Shown here one piece after another: positions 1-6,092 of a stretch of 13,163 nucleotides of DNA. Position 1 is the stretch's first letter. Each line of letters opens with the position of its first letter. The translations under genes and the position numbers were made by a program. Location: the NCBI GenBank assembly GCA_963966275.1, contig CAWZYQ010000107.1:1-13163 (forward strand). Reading direction: 5' to 3'. Origin of the DNA: UBA10427 sp003500135. Its GTDB lineage: Bacteria; Bacteroidota; Bacteroidia; Cytophagales; Cyclobacteriaceae. The notes beneath the pieces were generated by a model, which saw only the letters and a program-made list of their open reading frames with translations, was not told the origin of the DNA and ran no database searches.

Positions 1-111
1 AGTAATTCATGGGTGTTACATATGATTATTTCAGGCTTTACTTTAAATAGTTTTAAAAGAATGGTTATCGGAATTATTAGTCTTTGGATTGAAAGTCGCG
101 CAACTGGTTGA
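1..111 (+). other. Open frame entering from the left edge, possible gene 3' end
   Basis: The frame beginning at base 1 is open for 36 codons and closes at a TGA at 109-111. It could be the C-terminal tail of a gene that starts before the window. The translation ends in a hydrophobic stretch (VIGIISLWIES), but nothing in it is recognisable and a 36-codon open frame can occur by chance. The other two forward frames close within the first 25 bases. Confidence 0.2.
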
Positions 112-126
112 ATGGAGTGAAATTTA

Positions 127-237
127 ATGTGGGACCTGGCCGGTGACTTTTTTGCTGAAAAGCCTATGATATTAATGTCATATTTATTTGTTTCGGTCAT
201 TGTTGTCGCCATTTTCAAAAAGGCCCTGGGCTCTTGA
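127..237 (+). CDS. Candidate 36-residue single-helix membrane protein
   Basis: This short ORF starts with ATG nine bases after a GGAG sequence (114-117) and ends with TGA. The product has a polar N-terminus (MWDLAGDFFAEKP), one hydrophobic helix from about residue 14 to 30, and a positively charged tail (KKALGS), the pattern of a small inner-membrane protein with its C-terminus inside. It lies 82 bases before dapD on the same strand. I do not recognise a family, and a chance ORF is a real possibility. The rest of the first 319 bases shows no other gene. Confidence 0.35.
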   Translation: MWDLAGDFFAEKPMILMSYLFVSVIVVAIFKKALGS

Positions 238-319
238 AGTGGTTTAAGTGTGGAAATAATGGCGATTCTGGTTTTTGACATAGTAGCTTAATAATCGACC
301 AAAAATACAACAGCAGTTA

Positions 320-1132
320 ATGGAATTAAAAGAAATAATTGAAAAGGCTTGGGATGATCGCTCGCTGATCCAGGACAAGGAAGTTCAGATTGCGGTGAAG
401 ACCATCATTGATGAACTGGACATGGGTACTACCCGGGTAGCTGAACCTTCAGGGGATGGCTGGAAAGTGAACCACTGGGTAAAGAAGGCCGTGATCCTTT
501 ATTTTCCGATACAAAAAATGCAGGCTATTGAGGTAGGGCCTTTTGAGTTTCATGATAAAATGAAACTTAAAACAGGTTATGCCAAAAAAGGTATTCGTGT
601 TGTACCTCATGCCATTGCAAGGTATGGCGCTTACATCAGCAAAGGTGTGGTAATGATGCCGTCGTATATCAATATCGGGGCCTATGTGGATGAAGGTACA
701 ATGGTGGACACCTGGGCTACTGTTGGTAGTTGTGCGCAAATAGGAAAAGATGTGCACCTGAGCGGTGGAGTTGGCGTTGGAGGAGTATTAGAGCCTGTTC
801 AGGCCGCGCCGGTGATTATTGAAGATGGCGCCTTTATTGGTTCGCGATGTATACTCGTTGAAGGCGTTCGCATTGGTAAGGAAGCGGTATTGGGCGCAAA
901 TGTTACCTTGACGGCCAGCAGCAAAATTATAGATGTAACAGGTGATGAACCTGTAGAATACGAAGGAGAGGTACCTCCAAGATCCGTTGTGATCCCGGGT
1001 AGTATTCCGAAAGAATTTCCGGCGGGTACTTATTATGTGAATGCCGCTTTGATCATTGGAAAGAGAAAAGAAAGTACCGATAAAAAGACTTCGCTGAATG
1101 AAGCCCTCAGGGGGAATAACGTTTCCGTTTGA
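320..1132 (+). CDS. dapD: 2,3,4,5-tetrahydropyridine-2,6-dicarboxylate N-succinyltransferase
   Basis: The enzyme transfers a succinyl group from succinyl-CoA to tetrahydrodipicolinate in the succinylase branch of lysine and meso-diaminopimelate synthesis in the cytoplasm. The 270-residue product matches the usual length of about 274. It has a helical N-terminal domain (about 1-90) followed by a left-handed beta-helix of hexapeptide repeats (about 100-205). The family signatures are clear: VDEGTMVDTWATVGSC (123-138), HLSGGVGVGGVLEP (146-159) and the IGSRCILVEGVRIG stretch (173-186). D130 and E181 sit in the segments where the family's acidic catalytic candidates are found. The C-terminal PAGTYYVNAALIIG (234-247) is also typical. 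No partner lysine genes are adjacent, and a terminator follows directly, so it appears to be transcribed alone or with the small ORF upstream. Confidence 0.97.
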   Translation: MELKEIIEKAWDDRSLIQDKEVQIAVKTIIDELDMGTTRVAEPSGDGWKVNHWVKKAVILYFPIQKMQAIEVGPFEFHDKMKLKTGYAKKGIRVVPHAIARYGAYISKGVVMMPSYINIGAYVDEGTMVDTWATVGSCAQIGKDVHLSGGVGVGGVLEPVQAAPVIIEDGAFIGSRCILVEGVRIGKEAVLGANVTLTASSKIIDVTGDEPVEYEGEVPPRSVVIPGSIPKEFPAGTYYVNAALIIGKRKESTDKKTSLNEALRGNNVSV

Positions 1133-1156
1133 TCCAGAAATTACATGGATATATCG

Positions 1157-1181
1157 AAACCCACCTTGTGTGGGTTTTTTT
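1157..1181 (+). terminator. Rho-independent terminator after dapD
   Basis: An 8-bp perfect stem (AAACCCAC at 1157-1164 pairing with GTGGGTTT at 1170-1177) with a 5-base loop runs into seven T residues (1175-1181). It starts 24 bases after the dapD stop codon and separates dapD from the TPR gene. Confidence 0.9.
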
Positions 1182-1197
1182 ATTTCTAAAATAGAAA

Positions 1198-1205
1198 GAT
1201 ATTTG
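1198..1205 (+). promoter_or_regulatory. Possible -7 box of the TPR lipoprotein gene
   Basis: GATATTTG differs by one base from the Bacteroidota -7 consensus TAnnTTTG. It would place transcription start about 14 bases before the ATG at 1226. No convincing TTTG -33 element is seen at the proper distance, because that stretch is occupied by the dapD terminator, so the call is weak. Confidence 0.3.
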
Positions 1206-1225
1206 TATTTGTAAACACGAATAAT

Positions 1226-1825
1226 ATGCATAAACACTTTTATCAATTGGCTGTACTGGCACTATTGTTTTTGGTATCCTGTGGTGGGGAAGAATCGGTA
1301 ATGGGCGACAGGGAATTCGAACGTGGTAATTATCAGGAGGCCATTGAGCTTTACAATGAGTATTTAAAGCTACATCCAAAGCACCTTAAAACCTTGTATA
1401 ACAGGGGTAGAAGTTATGAGGCGCTTGGTCAAATGGAAAAGGCTGTGGCCGACTACAATAAAGTACTTGAAATCGATGAGGAGTATCCAAGCGCCTTGAT
1501 GAGCATGGGTGAATACTACTATGACCAGGCAGAATTTGAAGACGCCTTCCTGATGTTTGACAAAGCCGTTGAATTTGCTCCCAACGATGCCATGACCTAT
1601 CTCCTGAGAGGGAGGGCATACTTTAAACAGGGAGAAACTCAGGATGCCCTGAACGACTATAATAAAGCAATCAATATCAACCCCGACCTGGGAGAGGCTT
1701 ATTATTTTCGCGCTGCAGTATATTTAACATTAAAGCGAAACAGATCGGCATGTAACGATTTTGAAAAGGCAATTAACCTCGGTGTTGAAGAGGCAAAAAA
1801 AGCTAAAAGCAAATATTGTAGATAG
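1226..1825 (+). CDS. TPR-repeat lipoprotein
   Basis: The 199-residue product begins with a lipoprotein signal peptide: a short charged start, a hydrophobic core, and the lipobox LVSC with C19 as the likely acylated cysteine, followed by GGEE. The rest is almost entirely tetratricopeptide repeats, about five of them, near residues 24-51, 53-87, 88-119, 122-153 and 155-187. They show typical A/G/Y/P spacing, such as GNYQEAIELYNEYLKLHP and GETQDALNDYNKAININP. It is therefore probably a membrane-anchored protein-binding scaffold facing the periplasm. The TPR fold fixes no specific partner, and the neighbours do not suggest one. The gene is flanked by terminators on both sides and is probably monocistronic. 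Confidence 0.88.
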   Translation: MHKHFYQLAVLALLFLVSCGGEESVMGDREFERGNYQEAIELYNEYLKLHPKHLKTLYNRGRSYEALGQMEKAVADYNKVLEIDEEYPSALMSMGEYYYDQAEFEDAFLMFDKAVEFAPNDAMTYLLRGRAYFKQGETQDALNDYNKAININPDLGEAYYFRAAVYLTLKRNRSACNDFEKAINLGVEEAKKAKSKYCR

Positions 1826-1844
1826 ATCATAAGACATGCATACG

Positions 1845-1878
1845 AAAAAAGCCTTCCTAAAAAATGAAAGGCTTTTTT
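1845..1878. terminator. Bidirectional terminator between the TPR gene and menF
   Basis: An 11-bp perfect inverted repeat (1845-1855 with 1868-1878, core AAGGC/GCCTT) has a 12-base loop and flanking A and T runs. It therefore reads as an intrinsic terminator on both strands. It lies between convergent genes. The menF stop codon (complement of 1877-1879) sits on the edge of the stem, so the two transcription units share one terminator. Confidence 0.9.
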
Positions 1879-3070
1879 ATGTCTCAATACAGTTGAGCAG
1901 TGTGTTCATTTTCATTTCAGTTTCCTGCCACTCCATTTCCGGATCGGAGTCAATGGTTATGCCGGCCCCTGCGAAAAACGTAGCTTCATTTCTGTGTAAC
2001 TCCATACATCTCAGGTTTACAAAAAGCTGTGTATCTTCCTGCATATTTACCGGGCCGAGGTACCCGCTGAAATATTTTCTGTCCAGTGACTCTTCCTCAT
2101 CAATAAATTGACTTGCAGCTTCTTTGGGCATCCCGCATATAGCTGAAGTCGGGTGTAGCAGTTCCAGCATTACACTGCCCAGCTGAGAAAAGTTCACTTC
2201 ATTCATGTTGACATAAAAGTCTGTTTTGAGGTGGATCAGGTTACCTGCTTTAACGGTTTTAGGCCCTGATTCCGCAAACTCGCGCAGACGTATCTTTTTA
2301 AAGCAATTTATTATGTATCTGCTTACAAATGCCTGTTCCTCAATATCTTTTTGCTTCCATGCCGCATCACTTAATCGCATTCCGGGTTCGTAAGCCTGTG
2401 TACCAGCCAGCGCCGTGGTATAAAATGTCAGGTCAGGACTGATGCCGATCAGATGCTCCGGAGTAGCGCCGATCCAAGTGCCTGTTTCAGGAAGGGAAAT
2501 AACCGATACAAAGGCATTTGGGTATTTTTCAGACAAGTTGTCGAACAGGTTCAACACATCAAATTCCTGCGGTAACTGCCTGTTCTTTGCCCTTGCCGCC
2601 ACCACTTTGTCAAATCTCTTATCTCTTATGGCGTCAATTGATTTTTGAACATACTGTATAAAATGTGATTTCTCTATCCTGCTAATACCCTGCTGACCGA
2701 CATGCCATCCTGGTTTTTTATCATTATCTTCTTCCTGTGTTTCCACCTGCTGTAAAAATTCATCTGCCACATACTGTTTTGAAGGATGGATGATTATTTT
2801 TTCAGGGCCTTCCTGAGATTCCTGAATATGCAGATCTGCATGGATAAAACGATCATTGTTTTTAGGATTTTTTTGATACGGGCAAAATAAAACCCCGGAA
2901 GGCAGTTGCTCCAAAGCGCTTTCCGGATTCCGACTACCGTCAAAGTCAATTATTAAATGCTTCTCATTGCTATGGGGAAGTCTCCATATGGCCAATCCAT
3001 AGCCATCGTCAAGCGCCCTCTTCACAATTTTTCGGGATTGTATTGCAATCGTCCCTTTTTCCTGCTCCAT
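1877..3070 (-). CDS. menF: Isochorismate synthase (chorismate-binding enzyme)
   Basis: The enzyme converts chorismate to isochorismate, the entry step of menaquinone synthesis. The 397-residue product has a divergent N-terminus and the conserved chorismate-binding domain from about residue 132. Visible motifs are KVVAAR (155-160, with the lysine that acts as general base in the family), GATPEHL (201-207, with the glutamate general acid), ALAGT (220-224), KDIEEQAFV (241-249), LHPTSAICGMPK (305-316), YFSGYLGP (333-340) and GAGITIDSDPEMEWQETEMK (368-387, carrying Mg-binding glutamates). The gene starts one base after the stop of the menI-like gene, so the two form an operon, and this favours MenF over a siderophore (EntC/DhbC-type) role. 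Other chorismate-utilising enzymes such as anthranilate or aminodeoxychorismate synthase are less likely because the isochorismate-synthase form of the LAGT and HPTSAICG motifs is present. Confidence 0.92.
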   Translation of the reverse strand: MEQEKGTIAIQSRKIVKRALDDGYGLAIWRLPHSNEKHLIIDFDGSRNPESALEQLPSGVLFCPYQKNPKNNDRFIHADLHIQESQEGPEKIIIHPSKQYVADEFLQQVETQEEDNDKKPGWHVGQQGISRIEKSHFIQYVQKSIDAIRDKRFDKVVAARAKNRQLPQEFDVLNLFDNLSEKYPNAFVSVISLPETGTWIGATPEHLIGISPDLTFYTTALAGTQAYEPGMRLSDAAWKQKDIEEQAFVSRYIINCFKKIRLREFAESGPKTVKAGNLIHLKTDFYVNMNEVNFSQLGSVMLELLHPTSAICGMPKEAASQFIDEEESLDRKYFSGYLGPVNMQEDTQLFVNLRCMELHRNEATFFAGAGITIDSDPEMEWQETEMKMNTLLNCIET

Positions 3071-3071
3071 G

Positions 3072-3500
3072 CTATTGTTTTTTCTTCATTACCGCTACGG
3101 TCAACCGGCTTATGCAAATAAGTTTATCATCTGCATTAGTGATACGCGTTTCCCAAATCTGGGTTGTTTTACCCAGGTGGATCGGTCGGGTAGTACCAAA
3201 AACGTAGCCGTCGCCTTCCTTCATGCTTCTAATGTGATTGGCGTTGATTTCCAGGCCCACACAATAAAACTTATTATTATCGACTGAAATATTGGCCGCT
3301 ACGCTGCCCAATGTTTCTGATAATACCACCGATGCCCCACCATGCAACATTCTGAGGGGTTGAACTGTTCGATGATCAACAGGCATTTTTGCGGAAATAT
3401 AATTGTCACCTAAATCAGTGTATTCAATGCCTAAATGGTCCACCATGGTATTTTGGCTCATAGCCTGGATATCCTGGAGGGTTACGCCGGGTTGAAACAT
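3072..3500 (-). CDS. menI: Hotdog-fold acyl-CoA thioesterase, probable 1,4-dihydroxy-2-naphthoyl-CoA hydrolase
   Basis: The product is a hotdog thioesterase of the PaaI/YdiI type. It closely resembles my recollection of E. coli YdiI (MenI): NMVDHLGI-like N-terminus, MPVDHRTVQP, LHGGASVVLSETLGS, GLEINANH and HLGKTTQIWE. The glutamate in HGGASVVLSE is the family's catalytic residue. MenI releases 1,4-dihydroxy-2-naphthoate from its CoA ester in menaquinone synthesis. The downstream neighbour is menF, separated by a single base (TAG-C-ATG on the minus strand), which supports that role. I chose the ATG at 3500, giving 142 residues. The frame can be opened three codons earlier at a TTG (3509), but the ATG aligns with the start of YdiI. 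Other thioesterase substrates, such as phenylacetyl-CoA derivatives, cannot be excluded. Confidence 0.85.
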   Translation of the reverse strand: MFQPGVTLQDIQAMSQNTMVDHLGIEYTDLGDNYISAKMPVDHRTVQPLRMLHGGASVVLSETLGSVAANISVDNNKFYCVGLEINANHIRSMKEGDGYVFGTTRPIHLGKTTQIWETRITNADDKLICISRLTVAVMKKKQ

Positions 3501-3502
3501 AG

Positions 3503-3534
3503 TTTGCAAAAAATAGCTTTTTAAAACATATTTG
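3503..3534 (+). promoter_or_regulatory. Promoter of the phosphatase-symporter operon, in a compact divergent region
   Basis: A TTTG (3503-3506) followed after 20 bases by CATATTTG (3527-3534) fits the Bacteroidota sigma pattern TTTG-N17-23-TAnnTTTG with one mismatch. It predicts a transcript start near 3541, about 13 bases before the TTG start codon. The minus strand of the same 50-base gap carries TTTG (3541-3538), 22 bases, then TATTTTTTG (3515-3507), a possible menI promoter very close to its ATG. The two promoters would overlap face to face. Confidence 0.4.
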
Positions 3535-3553
3535 AGGCAAAATAAGATAAAAA

Positions 3554-4189
3554 TTGAAACCTAAAAAAATTTACGTCATCAGACACGGCCAGACAGAGTA
3601 CAACAGAAAAGGCGTTGTACAGGGCAGGGGCATTAATGCCGAGCTAAACGAACTGGGCCGAAAACAAGCCAGGGCTTTTTATGAAAAATATAAAAAAGTC
3701 GATTTTAAGAAAGTGTATACCTCTAGTTTAAAACGATCTATTCAGTCTGTCCAGGGTTTTCTGGAAGATGATATTCCACACGAGAAAATGCCGGGCCTGG
3801 ATGAGATCAGCTGGGGTGACTCAGAAGGAAAACCTTTTGATGATTACCTGAACAACAAATATGTTGAAATAGTACAGGCCTGGAGAGATGGCGATATTCA
3901 TCGGAGAATGACTGGAGGTGAAAGTCCGTTAGATGTTCAGAAAAGGCAGGAGGAGGCTATGGAATACATTCTTACCCAAGATCACGAAGACCCGGTACTG
4001 ATTTGCATGCATGGGCGAGCGATGCGTATTTTGCTTTCATGGCTTACCAATACGCACCTTAAAGAAATGGATAATTTCGAACATAACAACCTGGGGCTTT
4101 ATCGGCTGCATTATCATAAAGGAGATATACAAATTGAATCCAGAAACGACGTAGAACATCTAAACGGATTGATTCATGAAATTCAATGA
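3554..4189 (+). CDS. Histidine phosphatase (phosphoglycerate mutase-like), TTG start
   Basis: The 211-residue product belongs to histidine phosphatase branch 1. It has the phospho-histidine motif IRHGQTEYN (R10, H11, G12), the phosphate-pocket arginine in SSLKRS (R61), the acid E84 in LDEISWG and the second histidine in CMHGRAMRILL (H153). It acts in the cytoplasm on a phosphomonoester, but the family includes phosphoglycerate mutases, fructose-2,6-bisphosphatases, cobalamin-pathway phosphatases and broad phosphatases, so the substrate is open. The start must be the TTG at 3554: an in-frame TAA lies two codons upstream (3548-3550), and the RHG motif has to sit near residue 10. It is the first gene of an operon with the 44-codon ORF and the symporter. 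Confidence 0.9.
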   Translation: MKPKKIYVIRHGQTEYNRKGVVQGRGINAELNELGRKQARAFYEKYKKVDFKKVYTSSLKRSIQSVQGFLEDDIPHEKMPGLDEISWGDSEGKPFDDYLNNKYVEIVQAWRDGDIHRRMTGGESPLDVQKRQEEAMEYILTQDHEDPVLICMHGRAMRILLSWLTNTHLKEMDNFEHNNLGLYRLHYHKGDIQIESRNDVEHLNGLIHEIQ

Positions 4190-4310
4190 TGAGGATGCCG
4201 GGGACCTGCCACCATTTTTTAAAAAATGGAACTACCTGTATGCATTTGTAATTGGCCATTTGATTTATCTCATCCTCTTGTTTTATCTTTTCACCAAAGC
4301 TTTTGAATGA
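4176..4310 (+). CDS. 44-residue membrane protein coupled to the symporter
   Basis: This short ORF starts with ATG inside the end of the phosphatase gene (14-base overlap) and its TGA overlaps the symporter ATG as ATGA. The product has an acidic N-terminus (MKFNDEDAGD), an LPPFFKKW segment and one hydrophobic helix at about residues 20-40 ending in KAFE. The double overlap indicates translational coupling. The N-terminal pattern resembles small proteins found next to SSS-family symporters in Bacteroidota, but that is from memory and not proven here. A role as a small accessory subunit or stability factor of the transporter is an inference from position. It is too short for common ORF cut-offs and is easily missed. 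Confidence 0.75.
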   Translation: MKFNDEDAGDLPPFFKKWNYLYAFVIGHLIYLILLFYLFTKAFE

Positions 4311-6010
4311 AAACGCTCGACTGGATAGTACTCATTGGTACGCTGTCCTTTATCGTCATTTATGGCGTATGGAAAACGAGGGGCAGTAAAAACATAGAAG
4401 GTTACCTGAAAGGTGACAATACTATGAAATGGTGGACCATTGGCCTTAGTATTATGGCCACGCAGGCGAGCGCCATCACCTTTTTATCAGCTCCCGGACA
4501 GGCATACGATGACGGCATGCGTTTCGTTCAGTTCTATTTTGGCCTGCCCATTGCCATGGTCATTCTTTCAATCACTGTAGTGCCTATCTATCACAAACTG
4601 AAAGTTTACACGGCCTACGAATACCTGGAAAACCGATTTGACCTTAAAACCAGGGTACTAACAGCGATACTTTTTCTAACCCAACGTGGCCTGGCAGCAG
4701 GCTTTACCATTTTCGCTCCTTCGTTGATCTTGTCCACTTTACTGGGGTGGAATATCTATTATACCAATCTGGTGATTGGTTTAATGGTGATCATTTATAC
4801 TGTAAGCGGCGGGACCAAAGCTGTGGCACAAACCCAAAAATATCAGATGGGCGTCATTTTGTTGGGTATGGTAGCTGCTGGAATTCTTGTGGTGAAATTG
4901 ATGCCGGAAAATGTAGGTTTTGTCGATGCGCTGGAGATTGCCGGAAAAACGGGTAGGTTAAATGTAGTGGATCTCGAATTTGACCCAACAAGTAAATACA
5001 ATATCTGGTCTGGATTGATTGGCGGTGGGTTCTTGGCATTGTCTTACTTCGGGACTGACCAGTCGCAGGTGGCCCGGTATTTAACCGGGAGCTCCATAGG
5101 ACAGTCACGCTTAGGACTGCTCTTCAACGGTATAATAAAAATACCCATGCAGTTTTTTATTTTACTCATCGGCGCCCTGGTTTATGTCTTCTACATATTT
5201 CAACCAGCTCCGCTTTTTTTCAACAATGTAATTGAAGAGAGGACTATTCAAAGTGAAGTGGGTGCGGAATATCTCGACAAAAAGGAACGCTATGACAACA
5301 TAAATACCGAAAAGAGACAATACGCCATAGGCTACCTGGAGGCGCTTGACGAGGGAAATGATCTGGAGGCCAAGAAAAAAGTGCAAGCGCTGCAACAAGC
5401 CGATAAAAAGAGTAAAGCGGTTAAAAAAGAGGCGCTCAGTGTGATTGAAAAGGCAGACCCTAATGCCGACACCAATGATACCAATTTTATCTTTCTTACA
5501 TTTGTAATCAACTACCTGCCGGCCGGTTTGGTCGGGTTGATCATTGCCGTGATCTTTTCAGCCAGTATGTCGTCTACCTCATCTGAGTTAAATGCATTGG
5601 CTTCAACCACCATTGTTGATATTTACAAAAGGCTTTACAAGAAAAATGCCAGTGAACGGCACTATTTAAATGCCTCCAAGGTATTTACCATGTTTTGGGG
5701 CGTATACGCCATACTATTTGCCATGTATGCCAACAGGTTGGGTACGCTTATTGAGGCTGTAAACAAGTTAGGTTCTTTGGTATATGGCACAATACTGGGA
5801 GTGTTTTTGGTGGCCTTTTACATGAAAAATATCAAGGCGAGGGAAACATTTATTGCGGCTATTATCTCAGAATCCATTATTTTATTATGCTTCTTTTTTA
5901 CAGATATCCCTTTCCTTTGGTACAATGTGATAGGAAGTTTAATTGTACTTATTGTGGCATATTTATTGAAGATATTGCGGCCGGATAGTAACATTACATC
6001 AAACAATTAA
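4307..6010 (+). CDS. Sodium:solute symporter (SSS family)
   Basis: The 567-residue protein is a multi-pass inner-membrane transporter of the SSS family (LeuT fold, about 13 helices), using a sodium gradient to import a solute. Supporting features are the substrate-region stretch MATQASAITFLSAPGQAY (50-67), the YTAYEYLENRF motif (101-111), TVSGGTKAVAQTQKYQ (165-180), SYFGTDQSQVARYLTG (246-261) and the Na-site helix FSASMSSTSSELNALAS (417-433), rich in Ser and Thr. A charged, lysine- and glutamate-rich soluble insertion of about 85 residues (roughly 305-392) interrupts the membrane core between FYIFQPAP and FIFLTFV. Similar insertions occur in Bacteroidota symporters. The substrate (sugar, amino acid, vitamin or other) cannot be read from the sequence. 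It is translated by ATGA coupling from the small ORF. Confidence 0.92.
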   Translation: MKTLDWIVLIGTLSFIVIYGVWKTRGSKNIEGYLKGDNTMKWWTIGLSIMATQASAITFLSAPGQAYDDGMRFVQFYFGLPIAMVILSITVVPIYHKLKVYTAYEYLENRFDLKTRVLTAILFLTQRGLAAGFTIFAPSLILSTLLGWNIYYTNLVIGLMVIIYTVSGGTKAVAQTQKYQMGVILLGMVAAGILVVKLMPENVGFVDALEIAGKTGRLNVVDLEFDPTSKYNIWSGLIGGGFLALSYFGTDQSQVARYLTGSSIGQSRLGLLFNGIIKIPMQFFILLIGALVYVFYIFQPAPLFFNNVIEERTIQSEVGAEYLDKKERYDNINTEKRQYAIGYLEALDEGNDLEAKKKVQALQQADKKSKAVKKEALSVIEKADPNADTNDTNFIFLTFVINYLPAGLVGLIIAVIFSASMSSTSSELNALASTTIVDIYKRLYKKNASERHYLNASKVFTMFWGVYAILFAMYANRLGTLIEAVNKLGSLVYGTILGVFLVAFYMKNIKARETFIAAIISESIILLCFFFTDIPFLWYNVIGSLIVLIVAYLLKILRPDSNITSNN

Positions 6011-6022
6011 ATACTTGTCGCG

Positions 6023-6047
6023 AAAATGCCTTCAGATAGGTGTTTTT
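6023..6047 (+). terminator. Rho-independent terminator after the symporter
   Basis: A 9-bp stem with two G-U pairs (6023-6031, AAAATGCCT, with 6038-6046, AGGTGTTTT) and a 6-base loop leads into five T residues. It begins 13 bases after the symporter stop codon. Confidence 0.7.
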
Positions 6048-6061
6048 GACGTCAAGGTTTA

Positions 6062-6069
6062 TATTTTTG
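6062..6069 (+). promoter_or_regulatory. -7 promoter box for the PD40-OmpA operon
   Basis: TATTTTTG matches the Bacteroidota -7 consensus TAnnTTTG exactly and would start transcription near 6076, about 17 bases before the ATG at 6093. The nearest upstream TTTG (6045-6048) is only 13 bases away, too close for a normal -33 element, so the -33 site is unclear. Its place directly after a terminator supports the call. Confidence 0.5.
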
Positions 6070-6092
6070 CGTAGCACAAAAAGTAATCAAAC

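Noticed and set aside
449..1246. Long minus-strand open frames across dapD and its downstream region
   Set aside because: They are shadows of dapD and the terminator region, with no recognisable motifs and against a certain gene on the other strand.
3501..3509. TTG start three codons upstream of the menI ATG
   Set aside because: The ATG at 3500 matches the start of YdiI-type proteins and the TTG overlaps the likely -7 box.
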